64,000 nt of DNA from Aradus depressus. Taxonomy: Eukaryota; Arthropoda; Insecta; Hemiptera; Aradidae. This document shows, piece after piece, positions 1-10,117 of the stretch. The notes under the pieces are model-generated. The model worked only from the letters and a program-made list of their open reading frames with translations. It searched no databases and had not been told where the DNA came from. A program made the translations under genes and the position numbers. The number at the start of each line of letters is the position of its first letter. Position 1 is the first letter of the stretch. The stretch spans positions 19,346,562-19,410,561 of the forward strand of contig OY759217.1 of NCBI GenBank assembly GCA_963662175.1, written 5' to 3'.

Positions 1-14
1 ATTCACCGATTTAT

Positions 15-275
15 TTGAAAATCGTTAGTTGTCTTACTCAAGGAATATTGAAACCTCATATTAAGTTTTGTGTTCATACATTCATTATGTCGGCAGTTAT
101 TACGATTTTTAAGTTGAGTCGTCCTCATCTGACACCTATTTCACTTAAGCCAATTTTGCTGCAAATTAATAGTTATCGCCCTTATTTGGATTTGAATTCA
201 AATACGAAATTTCATTTCGATACGTTCATTACATCGGCCGATTTGGCTGAAAATCAATAAGGTGGTGCTCATGAG
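15..275 (+). repeat. Dispersed repeat R, partial copy
   Basis: This is one of more than 30 copies in the window of a modular A+T-rich repeat that I call repeat R. It shows the signature modules 'gatacattcattacatcgg', 'agttatt' and 'gatttggctgaaaatcaat'. The short open frame across it is not a gene, because the same modules recur in both orientations with many indels. Confidence 0.8.
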
Positions 276-289
276 TGCTCTTTTGAATA

Positions 290-900
290 CACATATAATA
301 ATAATAATAATAATACATTTATTTCCGTTAAACCAATACATGATAATACGTCCGTAAAAGGATTTATACATTAAGATAGCTTATAAATTAGATTTATAAC
401 TATTTGAGTCTAACACTCATATAATACGTAGTAATAAAAAAAACTATAAAAAAAAGTAAAATTAAATTAAATTATGAGTATAAAAAAAAATGAAACATAG
501 ATACATTTATAATATGTAGACACATTTTTCAATTTAATAAAAATTGAGATCTATTTTTGAAAAACTCTTCGGAAGTGTCTTTATCCCAACGATGTTTCGG
601 GACGTTCTCACGTCACTTCATCAGGTCCCAATGTGAGAGATATATAAAAAAACAACAAAAAAAACAATGTAACTATAACAAATAAATAAATAATCTAAAT
701 AAATAATTTAAAAATATATAAATGAATAAATAAAACAATAATGTACATTCGCCTGACCTTTAAGGTGTGGAGGAACTCTGCCCAAAAAATAAAAATGTAA
801 CCTTTGTATCAATTAATGTTTTTGGATATGAAACACGATTATTTATTGTGATATTATTATTCTTTTTGAACAATGAGAATAAAACGTAGGTAACATAAAA
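290..900 (-). repeat. Hammerhead-carrying repeat family 1, near-complete copy
   Basis: This copy matches, on the opposite strand, the copies at 12860-13855 and 47850-48286. Read on the minus strand it starts with a segment ending in 'gtggaggaactc', passes the conserved block with CTGATGA and 'acgtcccgaaacatcg', and ends in a (TTA)n tail, here (aat)n at 295-315. It has no coding capacity. The 3' microsatellite tail suggests a retroelement, and the embedded hammerhead-like motif points to a non-autonomous Penelope-like element, which is inference. Confidence 0.75.
585..632 (-). ncRNA. Hammerhead-ribozyme-like motif, family 1
   Basis: On the minus strand: CTGATGA, one extra A, a stem II of GTGACGT against ACGTCCC around a GAGA loop with one mismatch, then GAAAC. 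The segment after GAAA can form A-C/G-T around a three-base loop, followed by T as the cleavage base. Stem I is weak. Core and stem II are convincing, but activity is not assured. Confidence 0.5.
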
Positions 901-904
901 AGAG

Positions 905-1075
905 TCGATACATTCATTCTATCGGGAGTCATGGAGACACATATTAGCACACACTTTTTAATTGGTTTTTAATGATTGAATCAGGGGGTCGGAAAACATG
1001 AAATTCCGGTGAAAATTCAACATCGAATATCTGACCGATTAAATAACTTCCCCTATACAACTGAGGTAATATTTA
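905..1075 (+). repeat. Dispersed repeat R, 3' part
   Basis: This fragment carries 'gatacattcattctatcggg', then 'aacatgaaattccggtgaaa' and 'ataacttcccctata'. It is the 3' portion of repeat R, ending near its terminal hairpin. Confidence 0.75.
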
Positions 1076-1114
1076 AGAATTATTAATAATTAAAATCATG
1101 TATATGTAAAAATG

Positions 1115-1681
1115 GCTTAAAAAGACTTCTGCTGGCCCAAAGAGCGTATTTCTCTGTCATCAAGCTGCTACGGTCCAGAGCCTTGTCAAGGAACCTGAAG
1201 TATAGGATCTACAGCTCCATGGTAAAGCCCGTTCTGATATATGGGTGTGAAACCTGGACCCTGACCTCACATCTGGAGAAACGTTTCCAGACGTTTGAAA
1301 ATAAAGTCCTGAGGAAAATAGCAGGTCCGGTCAAGGATAGAGAAACCCAAGAGTGGAGGATCAGAACCAACAGGGAGCTGAGGGACATCTTCTGGCAACA
1401 CCCGACCGTAGTTGCAGATATGAAATCACGGCGCTTAAGATGGGCTGGACACGTGGTGAGAAGCGGACAGCAGACAGCCATAGGACGCATCATGGACGCT
1501 CAGGTCCAAGGAGCCAGATCACGAGGAGGACCAAGGCTGAGGTGGGCTGACCTGGTGAAGAAGGATGCTGTGGAACACCACGTGGTCAACTGGCGACCGG
1601 TGGCGCACGACAGATCGCGGCGGAGAAGGCTAGTGTGGGCGGCTAAGGATTTTCAGGTTTCGTCGCCAACGGAGTAAGTAA
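1115..1681 (+). mobile_element. 5'-truncated RTE-like LINE insertion with target-site duplication
   Basis: A 567-bp insertion is bounded by a perfect 15-bp direct repeat at 1100-1114 and 1682-1696. It holds the C-terminal end of a non-LTR reverse transcriptase and a short TAAG-type tail. The truncation at the left and the tail at the right are the normal products of target-primed reverse transcription. The frame is open across the whole insertion, so this copy is fairly young. Confidence 0.85.
1120..1677 (+). CDS. Reverse transcriptase C-terminal fragment (RTE-like LINE)
   Basis: The frame is open from the insertion edge to a stop at 1675-1677; the first in-frame ATG is at 1183, but the reading clearly enters from the truncated 5' side. 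Diagnostic segments are 'KPVLIYGCETWTL', 'FENKVLRKIAGPV', 'RRLRWAGHVVR' and 'RLRWADLVKKDA'. This is the connection region downstream of the YxDD catalytic palm in RTE-type LINE proteins. The catalytic domain itself is missing, so the product would be non-functional. Clade assignment rests on these motifs from memory of the family; other clades with the same 'RLRWAGH' tail are possible. Confidence 0.75.
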   Translation, partial: KRLLLAQRAYFSVIKLLRSRALSRNLKYRIYSSMVKPVLIYGCETWTLTSHLEKRFQTFENKVLRKIAGPVKDRETQEWRIRTNRELRDIFWQHPTVVADMKSRRLRWAGHVVRSGQQTAIGRIMDAQVQGARSRGGPRLRWADLVKKDAVEHHVVNWRPVAHDRSRRRRLVWAAKDFQVSSPTE

Positions 1682-1696
1682 GTATATGTAAAAATG

Positions 1697-1975
1697 TATT
1701 TGTTATACATTCGTCGAATAGTTGCCATGTAACTTTTTCCCAATAGGTGTCGCACTTATTGGGTTCAGGATACACATTTGTTACATAATATATAGGTATC
1801 TTATTTAAGGACTTGACCCCACTCTCTCTATTGGCCAATTTCACTAAAAATCTACAAGTTTTCTCCTAATTGGGTCCGGGGAATCCACTTATAAAATTTC
1901 GTGTCGAAACGTCATCACAGTTATTAAGGTTTTTGAGTTCATTCCCCACCGATTCTCTAATTATTGTTTGTTAAC
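1697..1975. repeat. Fragments of dispersed repeat R
   Basis: Pieces with 'aataggtgtcgcacttattggg' and 'ataaaatttcgtgtcgaaacg' match internal modules of repeat R, with heavy indels. No gene is visible. Confidence 0.55.
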
Positions 1976-2126
1976 CCTGAGTGTTAATTTTTTTTTTCTT
2001 TAAAACCTCTCTCTTTAGAACATTCTTTAAAGAATTTCTGTCTTCATAAAGAAATATATATATATTAAGGTATAAGAAGTAGTTGATATAAGAAAGTCCT
2101 GTTTTTTACTTCAATTTTTATTTAGC

Positions 2127-2400
2127 TCTTGTGAGTCGCCCTGGTGGACATGAGCCCGAATCTACAATGAGAGTTTTAAATTTGGTCTACCTAAGTTTAT
2201 TCACATAGGTTAGGGCTCTTTAACGAATACCTGACATCGGACAGGCTCGGGACCATCCTTTAACGTCGCTTGCGAAGGATGTCGTCCTCAAGGTTTTTCA
2301 CTCCCCTGAAAAAATACCTAAGGGCCTCGGCCGAGTTTCGAACCAGCGATCTTCAGCTCAATAGTCAAGGCTTTGAGCTCCCAGCGCCCTCCGTAATTAT
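2127..2400 (-). mobile_element. tRNA-derived SINE, diverged copy
   Basis: This is a minus-strand copy of the window's tRNA-headed SINE. Its tRNA head lies at the right end, where the B-box complement 'gtttcgaacca' and 'gcgccct' are visible. The body keeps 'ctggtggacatgagcccga', 'aggctcgggaccatc' and 'ctaagggcctcggccg'. It is clearly older than the copies at 4090 and 33057. Confidence 0.8.
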
Positions 2401-2409
2401 TTATACTGT

Positions 2410-2900
2410 GATGTAAAAAATTAAGTACATTATAATTATTAAAATATTATAAAATTATATATATTTATTTGTATAAAAACAGTGAAGCAACTAATTTAGT
2501 TAATAATTATATGAAGTCCCATTTTGTCTTAAAACGAACCAATGAGTGGAGTACTAAAGACGACCATCAGCTGTTCTAAATAGAGTGGACGAGTCAATGT
2601 TGTGGTGATGAGATGTGAAGGTGGACAGGCTAGGAGTGAGAAAAGTGTTTGGGCTTAAGGTGTGGTGAACCAAAAAGTGTGTTATAACATTGAAATCGAT
2701 GCGCAAAGGAGGTAATTTTATTTATTTATATGTACATAATATATGCCTTATATATTATGTACATATAAATTATATGATAATTTATACTTTTGGATTAGAT
2801 TTAACATTTTTGCAAAATTTAGAAAAACAATATGGCATCTTTCTAGTAAATTTAGAAGAAATTTAAATGAAAAGTTATTCTTTTCGTTTTCATTATTATT
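2410..2900 (+). repeat. Repeat family H, copy 1
   Basis: Non-coding A+T-rich repeat shared with 5880-6640, 32340-33056 and 35580-36200. Shared words include 'catcagctgttctaaata', 'cttaaggtgtggtgaacc', 'attgaaatcgatgcgcaaa' and 'ttttgcaaaatttagaaaaaca'. Its length of about 0.5-1.1 kb and lack of coding suggest a non-autonomous DNA element, but I could not define its ends. Confidence 0.6.
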
Positions 2901-3339
2901 AATTCAATCAACTTAATTTTATATTTATTAATTTTATTTTACATAATTTTCTTTATCACAATACTTTTTTATTAAGTCGTAGTTATTCTAAAGACGGACC
3001 CATGAGATTTAAGGCCTAATTCTTCGCCTGACTGAGGTTCAGTAGCAGTCATTTCTTTCCTCCTCTGAGATTTAGTATAAGTAATTTCACGCCTCCACTG
3101 TGATTTAGGAACAGTAATTCCTTGACTTGGCTGAGATTTGGTTCTGCGAGCAGCCAAGCGCTTCTTTACTCCAGAATTATAATAATAAAAAAAAAAGTTT
3201 CAACTCACCTTTTTCTTTTTACCCCGAATTTTCTATCTCACATTTCTATTTTCTTCTTTTTTCGTTCGGCATCTGAAACAAAAAAAAATGTTCAAATGAT
3301 AATATGAAAAAAATGTTCACATATGATAATATGAAAAAA
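2901..3339. other. A+T-rich stretch, no gene recognised
   Basis: A+T-rich sequence with a small internal repeat on the minus strand near 3040-3140, where 'gatttag' or 'gatttgg' blocks recur about every 36 bases. A 61-codon minus-strand frame covers it but resembles nothing known. Confidence 0.4.
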
Positions 3340-3560
3340 AGTAGTCGGTGAATCACCGGCAATATTCTTTCTTCAGTAAGAATTCATTAATGAAGTTTTC
3401 GCTCTCCCTTCAAAACCAATCGACCGTTTGGTCTAAAAAATCAATATTGCATCTCATTATTATATTTAGAAGAAATCCAAAAGAAATAAGGCCCTTTTCG
3501 AAAATTACTGTAGAAATGAAGCGTCCTCATTTATCATTGCGACCAGTTGCTTAATGGATT
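3340..3560 (+). repeat. Dispersed repeat R, 5' end
   Basis: Begins with the palindromic start 'gtcggtgaatcaccgg', followed by 'gttttcgctctccc' and 'ccaatcgaccgtttgg'. After about 3430 it turns into a piece resembling family H ('ggcccttttcgaaaattac'). Confidence 0.75.
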
Positions 3561-3715
3561 GGTCCTACACACATCTTACAGAAAGGACCGAAGATGAACT
3601 TTCGGCTCGATACCTTCACTAATTACTTAATGAATAATCTTGGCAAGACCGAATGTCTCTTTCATCAATATTGTCTTCAACTCTCGCACCACCTCCATCC
3701 ACCATTAATTTATAT

Positions 3716-4010
3716 TTTCCCAGCTGTACGAAGTATAGAACAACTTATGTAATCGGTCAAACATTCAACCTAATTTCATATTTTCCCAACTTTAGATTTC
3801 AAATATGAAAAAAAAATGCTGTGTGACTGTGTACTGTGTGTGTGTGTCAACACGATAACTCCCGATATAATGGATGTACCGATATATCTGACCAAAACTC
3901 CATGAGGACAACATATATAGATTTTCAGCCAAATTGCCAAAAGGGGAGGGGATTAGGGGCGAGGTTTAATTCAAAAACTCTTAATGACTGTCACTGTAAT
4001 GAATGTATGA
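3716..4010 (-). repeat. Dispersed repeat R, minus-strand copy
   Basis: Starts with the terminal-hairpin side 'cccagctgtacgaagtata', then 'tgtaatcggtcaaac', 'acgataactcccgatata' and 'gattttcagccaaatt', which is the reverse complement of the 3' half of repeat R. Confidence 0.75.
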
Positions 4011-4089
4011 ATTATTTGGTAAATTATTACATGTGTTGTATTGAAACGCTACATCACATATGATTTAATTTTTTTGTATAATTGTAGTT

Positions 4090-4432
4090 GGTTTGGTTTT
4101 ATGACTCATGCCCGGGCTTTAACAACGAGGTCATATCGCCTACTACCAGAGCGCTCTTTCGTCACTCTGGTGGACATGAGCCCGACTCTACTGTGGGAGT
4201 CCTAAATTTTGCCTACCCTAAAGTTTTATTCATCTAGGGTAGGGGTCTTTAACGAGTACCTGACATCGTACAGGCTCGGGACCATCGCTTAACGTCCCAT
4301 CCGAAGGACGGCGTGCTTAAGTTTATTTTACCTCCCAGATAAAATAAACTAAGGGCCTCGGTCGGGCTACGAACCCACTACCTTGAGCTCAGAAGTCAAG
4401 CACGCATACCACTGAGCTACCGGCGCCCTCTG
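4090..4432 (-). mobile_element. tRNA-derived SINE, full-length with target-site duplication
   Basis: A 343-bp SINE in minus orientation flanked by the 10-bp direct repeat 'aattgtagtt' at 4080-4089 and 4433-4442. On the minus strand it begins 'gagggcgccggtagctcagt' (A box TAGCTCAGTGG), has a B box close to GGTTCGNANCC at about 4370, a body of about 240 bp and a tail ending 'gtcataaaaccaaacc'. The tRNA-like head supplies an internal RNA polymerase III promoter. It has no protein-coding capacity and presumably depends on a LINE for mobilisation. Confidence 0.9.
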
Positions 4433-4626
4433 AATTGTAGTTTTTTGATTGTTTCTTATTCTTTTTTTCTATAAAATGAATCAATAATGTATACAACAAC
4501 ATCTTAATGAAAAATTTGTGGGTGAATTGGAGCCGAAACTAAGATTGGTAACAATCTGGGGATGCTATGGTGCGTTTTGACGACGACCCGGGTGCGAGGT
4601 GGGACAAGTGCTTCAAGGATGGCGTA

Positions 4627-4800
4627 ACTAACTAATACTACATAGGTAACTCATACTACATATGTAACTAACTAATACTATATAGGTAACTAACTAATAC
4701 TACATATGTAACTAACTCATACTACATATGTAAGTAACTAATACTATATAGGTAACTAACTAATACTACATAGGTAAACTATCTAATACTATATAGGTAA
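4627..4800 (+). repeat. Short tandem array, 18-23 bp unit
   Basis: About eight head-to-tail units of the type 'taactaactaatactacata' followed by 'gg' or 'tg' and varying in length. The LINE fragment that follows starts directly at its right edge. Confidence 0.9.
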
Positions 4801-4802
4801 AT

Positions 4803-5577
4803 GTATATATACATCCTATGCTGATGACACAATGATCGCCTGTCAGCATAGTGCTCTCTCCGTCGCCATTGAACAGCTCCAGGAAGCCCTGACAGACGTT
4901 TCTCACTCGTTTTCAAAATGGAGACTCAAACTTAACATAGAGAAGACCGAAGCTAAAATCTTCGCTCTGCGCAGATTCTCCATAGAAGAACAAAGTCAGC
5001 TGCAAATTGATGACCTCCCATTTCTCTGGAATCCTAAGGACCAGGGTGTGCGATATCTTGGAGTACTTTTGGATACACGACTCACATAGAAACTACACAT
5101 TAACAGAAAACTACAACTAGCATATTCACGACTCATCACACTCTACCCTCTCATAAACAGAAACACACCACTTAAACACACATGTACTATTCTGCTATAC
5201 AAGACACTCCTACTTCCACTTCTAACATACGCCTGTCCAGTCTGGATCGGTACCAGCAACACTAACATGAAACGATTACAAACATTTCAAAATAAGGTAC
5301 TCCGAATAGCAACAAACGCACCCTGGTTTGTCAGGAACCACAAAATCCATGAAGAACTGGGAGTTCCTCAATTTGCAGCTCACATTGAGAAGCTTGTGAA
5401 AAACCACCACGAAGCCCTTGTGCATTGTTCCGGGGCTGTACACTACAGTCTTGGTGCGCCTTCTCCTGGGAGGCGTTTCAAACAAAGACTTCCTATTTTA
5501 AACTCTTCATTGTGTTATATATTTGTGTAAAGCATCATTTTGCTGGTCTAAATAAATGTTGTTGTTGTTGTATATAT
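4803..5577 (+). mobile_element. 5'-truncated Jockey-like LINE
   Basis: The insertion begins inside the reverse transcriptase palm and ends with a (gtt)n microsatellite tail at 5560-5570. A short possible target duplication 'gtatatat' lies at about 4803-4810 and 5569-5577. The reading frame is decayed. Confidence 0.75.
4811..5529 (+). pseudogene. Reverse transcriptase fragment with YADD motif, Jockey-like
   Basis: Entering from the left the frame reads 'TSYADDTMIACQH', giving the catalytic YADD box, then 'WRLKLNIEKTEAKIF' and 'GVRYLGVLLDTRLT'. It meets an in-frame TAG at 5087-5089 where related proteins have Trp, then continues in the same frame with 'FQNKVLRIATNAPWFVRN' and stops at 5528-5530. 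This is the C-terminal half of a Jockey/CR1-type LINE ORF2. The N-terminal endonuclease and most of the fingers are absent, and the stop makes it a pseudogene. Confidence 0.8.
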
Positions 5578-5879
5578 TAATCGATGTCATTTTCACTAGT
5601 AGAAATTTGATTAAGGCAACATTTGCTGGGCTTGGTGCAAAAGGGGAAATATGGTCGCCCATCGAACAAAATCTTATTGGGGTGAAAAATTACTGGTATT
5701 ATATCTCAGTTGGGGCAAGAAATCTCAGTAGGGTGTGTAGAAATAATTACTCGAACTAAACTATATTTTCAAATTTTGAATGTTATAACTGGGTATTAAC
5801 TATGTTTTTAGCCTTTACAAGTGTACTTTTTTTGAAGTGAAAACTTCTTTAGCACCGTTGTGATTTGAAACTCGATGAA
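5578..5879. other. No feature recognised
   Basis: A+T-rich sequence. The short open frames have no recognisable motif, and nothing here matched another part of the window. Confidence 0.4.
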
Positions 5880-6640
5880 ACGAAAAAGCGACACTAAATA
5901 GAGACAGACATATACATACGTGTGTTAGTACGTATATGTACTGTGATAAAAACTTGTTTGCTACCACATTTCCTGTAGAAATTTGATCTCTTTTGTTTAT
6001 TTAAATTTTGATTTCTACAGTAGTTTGCCGAAAATTGCCCTAAAAAAAATATTATCAATAATTTAAAACGTGCAATTTTTAAGAAAGTACACGTATACAA
6101 CAACAAAAAAAATTCAATTAAACAAACTTTACACTTGGATTCACAAAGAGATACCAATTTTTAATAATTTTAAATAATATTAATTTCTAATCCAAAGGTT
6201 TTTTAAATGATACTACTGGGACAACAGGGAAGATGAATAGAATAGAATTTGAAGAGGACAAATAATTGGGTTATTATCTATATTTACATATTTAAATTTA
6301 AAAAAAACTTATTTGAACAAACAAAACAAAAATTTACAATGGCACAAAAACATTAAATTAATACTTAAAAAACTATTTCTTTTTTTATTTGGGCATATTG
6401 AAAAATATATATTATTAATTGTACCTTCTCGACGCCTCTACCACAAAAACCAGACCCCGTCAACTCTTCACACTTTAATTCCACCCCAGTCAACTTTCAT
6501 CTAATTGTTCAACTTCATTTTATTTAAAACATATCAAACCACATGCACCGTTTAAGAGCTAGCTCACGACTCCATTACATTTTTTTCACTATTTCACAGC
6601 TGTTTTTTATATGTTTTCTTGTTTTGTTTCTCAAACACCT
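5880..6640 (-). repeat. Repeat family H, copy 2
   Basis: Runs in the same orientation as the copy at 32340-33056. Shared words include 'atttctacagtag', 'ccgaaaattgccctaaa', 'taatccaaaggtt', 'gacaacagggaagatgaat' and, at the right, 'cacagctgttttt'. Non-coding. Confidence 0.6.
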
Positions 6641-6659
6641 TGATATATATCTAATATAT

Positions 6660-7569
6660 ATATGATATTAGATTATAATAAAAAAAAATTACCTCTTTTC
6701 ATTAAAATATTCATTAAAAAAATGTTCCGTAGTGTACATCACAGTACATACGTTTCAGTACGTGTATGTATGTTAGTTAGTACGTTAGTACGTGTGTGTG
6801 CGCTTGCGTATTACAAAACCTTGGGAAAAGGCGTCATAGCCAGCGTAGTGTTTACGTGTATTATTTTTGTGAATATTTTTATCATTGTAATAACAAATTT
6901 TTCAAGTATGACGAAAACTAATGCTGAAAAGTGTCGTGAGTATCGGCAGAAAAAAAAAGAAAATTAAGTAAAACAAGTTGGAAAAAGTTGAACGGAACGT
7001 GACGTGAATTTCGTGCCCGCCGAAAGGCATTATTAAATGGGCAACATAATATTTCTATTGCTCATAATAATACATCCATTGTACAAAATAGTGACAACAA
7101 TCATTGTAAGTACTTGAGTGGGGATTTTAATGTGAATTTTTCATTGGATACAGCGCTTCCCCCAAATTGCATTTGAAAATGTGCATCAGTCGCGCTGAAT
7201 CGACAACAAGATCAAAAACAGTAATTGACGCTGTATTTCAAAGATATATTGATCAAATCCAAAACCAAAGCATTTATTTCATACTTTAGTTACCATAAGC
7301 CAATTGTCAATTGTTGAAATTAAAAACATGGAGTTTGAATAATAGAATATAAAATAATTTTTTTAACTTGGTATCAATATTATAATAAATAAACCCTATA
7401 ATTATCCCACTCCTGATACTGCATTCGTCTCATTCTCTCGCAGTTTCGTTTTCTGAAGGTTTCACTTCTACTGCGTGTGAACTGCACACATGTTTTTTTT
7501 ACATAGATTTAAAATGTCTAATATTATTATTACAATACAAAATTTCATATGAGTTCAAAACGCTAACAG
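6660..7569. other. Mostly unrecognised; includes a basic ORF fragment
   Basis: Apart from the fragment at 6909-7180 no feature is recognisable. The sequence is A+T-rich, with repeated 'acgtgtatgta' and 'gttagtacgt' words near 6750-6800. Confidence 0.4.
6909..7180 (+). pseudogene. Broken basic ORF with REYR-type motif, possibly transposon N-terminus
   Basis: The frame from the ATG at 6909 reads 'NAEKCREYRQKKKEN' and then hits a stop. A shifted frame further on reads 'REFRARRKALLNGQHN'. Lys/Arg-rich 'SAExxREYRxxxK' blocks of this kind occur near the N-terminus of some insect Helitron-type proteins and other transposon proteins. I rely only on that general resemblance. At least one frameshift and two stops are needed to connect the parts, so it cannot make a functional product. 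Confidence 0.3.
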
Positions 7570-7745
7570 GACGACACTTATTTATTTTCAGCTGAATATA
7601 GAAGGGAAGGGGGATCAGAGGGGCTCAACTCAAAAACTCCAATAACTACCCATGTAATGAATTTATGTTGAAAACTGCATAGAATTGTTGACAGATTACA
7701 TAACTTCCCCTATACTTGGTATAGCTGGAGAAGTAATAGCGTCCC
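7570..7745. repeat. Dispersed repeat R fragments with terminal hairpin
   Basis: Shows 'gggggatcagaggggctcaa', 'acataacttcccctatac' and 'ttggtatagctggagaagta', which are the 3' end and terminal hairpin of repeat R. Confidence 0.65.
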
Positions 7746-8150
7746 GAGATGTTGCGGGAGTTGCCGGTTTGGTATTTGAAGGGGCAGGTACCTTTATTTC
7801 CAAGCTAAGTCGTCCCACAGTCGGAACAATGGCTGACGGCTGGCTACTGGCTGCATTGTGTGCCCGTCCTCTCCCGATATTGCCGCTGGCACACAACCCA
7901 ATATTGAATTCTCAACATTATCTTTCCTTCAATTCTCTTATTATTTTTTTTCTCCTTCTTCTTGTCTTTTTTTTTTTGTTTGTTTAGTTTTTTTTATTTA
8001 TTTTTTTCTGTTAGGTTGATTTCCTTTCAGAGCAATAAACAAATAAGGAATTGTCAGCAGACAGAGGAAATGAGATTCTTCTATTGACAAGTGTTTGTTT
8101 CTTATTTTAATTTAAAATTTAAAGAACTTCATGTTTGATTCTGAACGCTT
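7746..8150. other. No gene recognised; G+C-richer island then T-rich tract
   Basis: Positions 7746-7910 are more G+C-rich than the surroundings and carry overlapping open frames on both strands, none resembling a known family. A T-rich tract follows from 7935 to 8015. Confidence 0.4.
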
Positions 8151-8690
8151 AGAAAAAGCTTCTTCGGTGAATCATCTACCATGCATTTCCCCAAAGTAAA
8201 TTAATCAATTTTCGCTCTTCCTGTGAAATCAATTCTATCAATTACGTTCAAAATCAATAGGAGTTTTGTTCAAGAAAACTGAAACCTCATACAAAATGTC
8301 ATGTCGATACATTCGCCAAGTATTAAGGATTTTGAGTTGAACCTTGTTCTGTTCTTATAGGATTTTGGATTCAAACATAAAATTTCGTTTCGATACATTA
8401 TAATCCTAGGATTTCGTGTTAACTTCCCTATTCCCCTCCATTCTCTTGGGCCAATTTGACTGAAAATTGATAAGTTTCATCCTTATGGGTTAGTAAATAT
8501 ACATCCACAATTTTTGAGTCGAAATACTAACTCTATCGGGAATTATCGTTTTCACAGACACACACATAGACAGACAGGTAGCTTTTTCTGTAATTTTTAA
8601 AATTAAAGGATAGGAAGAGATGAAATTCCGATAAAAACTCAAAATATAATTTCTTTCCCGATTATATAACTTCAAAAAAGTTTTTTTAAT
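8151..8690 (+). repeat. Dispersed repeat R, near full-length copy
   Basis: Runs from 'ttcggtgaatcat' through 'ttttcgctcttcctg', 'tgtcgatacattcgcc', 'gccaatttgactgaaaattg', 'tctatcgggaattatcg', 'cacagacacacacatagac' and 'gatgaaattccgataaa' to 'gattatataacttc'. It shows the usual module order of the family, about 520 bp. Confidence 0.8.
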
Positions 8691-9238
8691 TAAATTTTAT
8701 ATTATTTGTTTTAGGAGTAATAGGAATTTTCATTTCAGTGCTATTTAGTATACGAGAATATGTGATTATTTCCTTTTCATCAATGTTTTTCAACCTGCCT
8801 ATATATAGGCACGTACATGTGAATATCGGTCTTTATCTTGCAAGAAAGAGGAAAAAAACTAAGATTTCACCCTGCGATTTTCCCCGATGGTGTGAGACTC
8901 ACAGTTCACTGAGGCCCCTTTTATCAGATGTGTGGTACAGAAACCAGCCGAACCCCTTATCGCCAAGTGTCCTTACCGGCTGTTTTTAAACACATTTTTC
9001 CATCCGACCCACTCTACGGATATAAGATAAGTCCCTCTCTAAGCCCAACCATTCTCAACACAACTTTATAAAAAAAATTATATTTTATTTTCCCTCTTTT
9101 TAAAAAAAAAATAAAAAAAAAAACACCAGAAATAGATTTCCTAATATGTTCTCACCATGATGAATCCCTTGCATTTAGTCAAGTTGTGCTTACGCAGTTA
9201 AGTTGAGGGATGAAAATGCTCTCAATATGTGAATCAAA
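8691..9238. other. No feature recognised
   Basis: A+T-rich with an A-tract near 9100-9125. One 83-codon plus-strand frame has no recognisable domain. Confidence 0.4.
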
Positions 9239-9645
9239 CCTCTAATAAATTTCTCCAATGAAAAGGAAGGAGCGTATGGAAAACCTTGATCATGTTTCGC
9301 TTACACTCGTAAAGTGTGACTGATCGCGATACGTGAAGCAAACCTCCCATTATTTTCTCTAATGAAGAGGAAGCAACGCATTGTAATAGTTCCTGACATC
9401 TCTTTTTAATGAAGAGGAAGGACCGCATTGTAATAGTTCCTTTCACCTCTTTTAATGAAGAGGAAGGAACGCATTGTAATAGTTCCTGACGCCTTTTTCT
9501 AATAAAGAGAAAGGAACGCATTGTACGAGTTCTTAACATTTTTTTCTAATGAAGAGGAAGGAACGCATTGTAATAGTTCCTGACATCTCTTTTTAATGAA
9601 GAGGAAGGAACGCATTGTAATAGTTCCTGACCCCTCACTCTAATA
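9239..9645 (+). repeat. Minisatellite, 47-bp unit
   Basis: Six adjacent copies of a 46-47-bp unit start at 9361, 9408, 9454, 9501, 9548 and 9595, each beginning 'aatgaagaggaag' and containing 'cgcattgtaatagttcc'. Two more degraded units precede them from 9239. Minus-strand frames over the array are side effects of the repeat. Confidence 0.9.
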
Positions 9646-9664
9646 TTGAAGAACGACCCAGCAT

Positions 9665-9915
9665 TATAAAAATTCAGATTTGGCTGAAAATTAATAGGTG
9701 CCGTCTTAATGGGTTTCTGGGTACACAAATACAATTTTATGTCGATACATTATTTCTATCGGGAGTTATCGAGTTTACAGACCCACACACACATATACAC
9801 AAAGACTTTTTTTTAATTTTTGAGATAAGATGATTAGAAAAGATGAAATTCCAGTAAAATCTTAACATCGAATTTCAGAGCGATTACATTACTTCCCTTT
9901 TACTTCCTATACAGG
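9665..9915 (+). repeat. Dispersed repeat R, 3' half
   Basis: Contains 'gatttggctgaaaattaata', 'gatacattatttctatcggg', 'gaaattccagtaaaa' and the terminal hairpin 'acttcctatacaggtgggga'. It ends where the flank of the minisatellite at 10118 begins. Confidence 0.8.
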
Positions 9916-10117
9916 TGGGGAAGTAAAACCAATATAAAGAAAAGTGAATCTCTGGGTATAACTGAGACAAGCTGACAAAGGTCCCCGATATATCCTGGGT
10001 CAAGGAAACTTCAGGGCTACGAGAGAGAGAGAGACCCTGGAAATAAGTGATACAAGTTAGAGAGGGGTCAGAAATGTGTTCAATGGACTGTATAAGGCAA
10101 TACAATAAGAAACCAAG
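9916..10117. other. Left flank of the compound minisatellite
   Basis: The first bases, 'aaaaccaatata', match the 96-bp array unit that begins further right, so the array may originally have extended to or arisen from this junction. Otherwise nothing is recognised. Confidence 0.4.

Noticed and set aside
3836..4063. 75-codon frame with several Cys
   Set aside because: It lies within a minus-strand repeat R copy found many times in the window.
4627..4800. Regulatory tandem operators
   Set aside because: Irregular 18-23-bp units next to a LINE end look like microsatellite expansion; no gene lies nearby.
9361..9645. CRISPR-like array
   Set aside because: The units are contiguous with no unique spacers, and the DNA is clearly eukaryotic.
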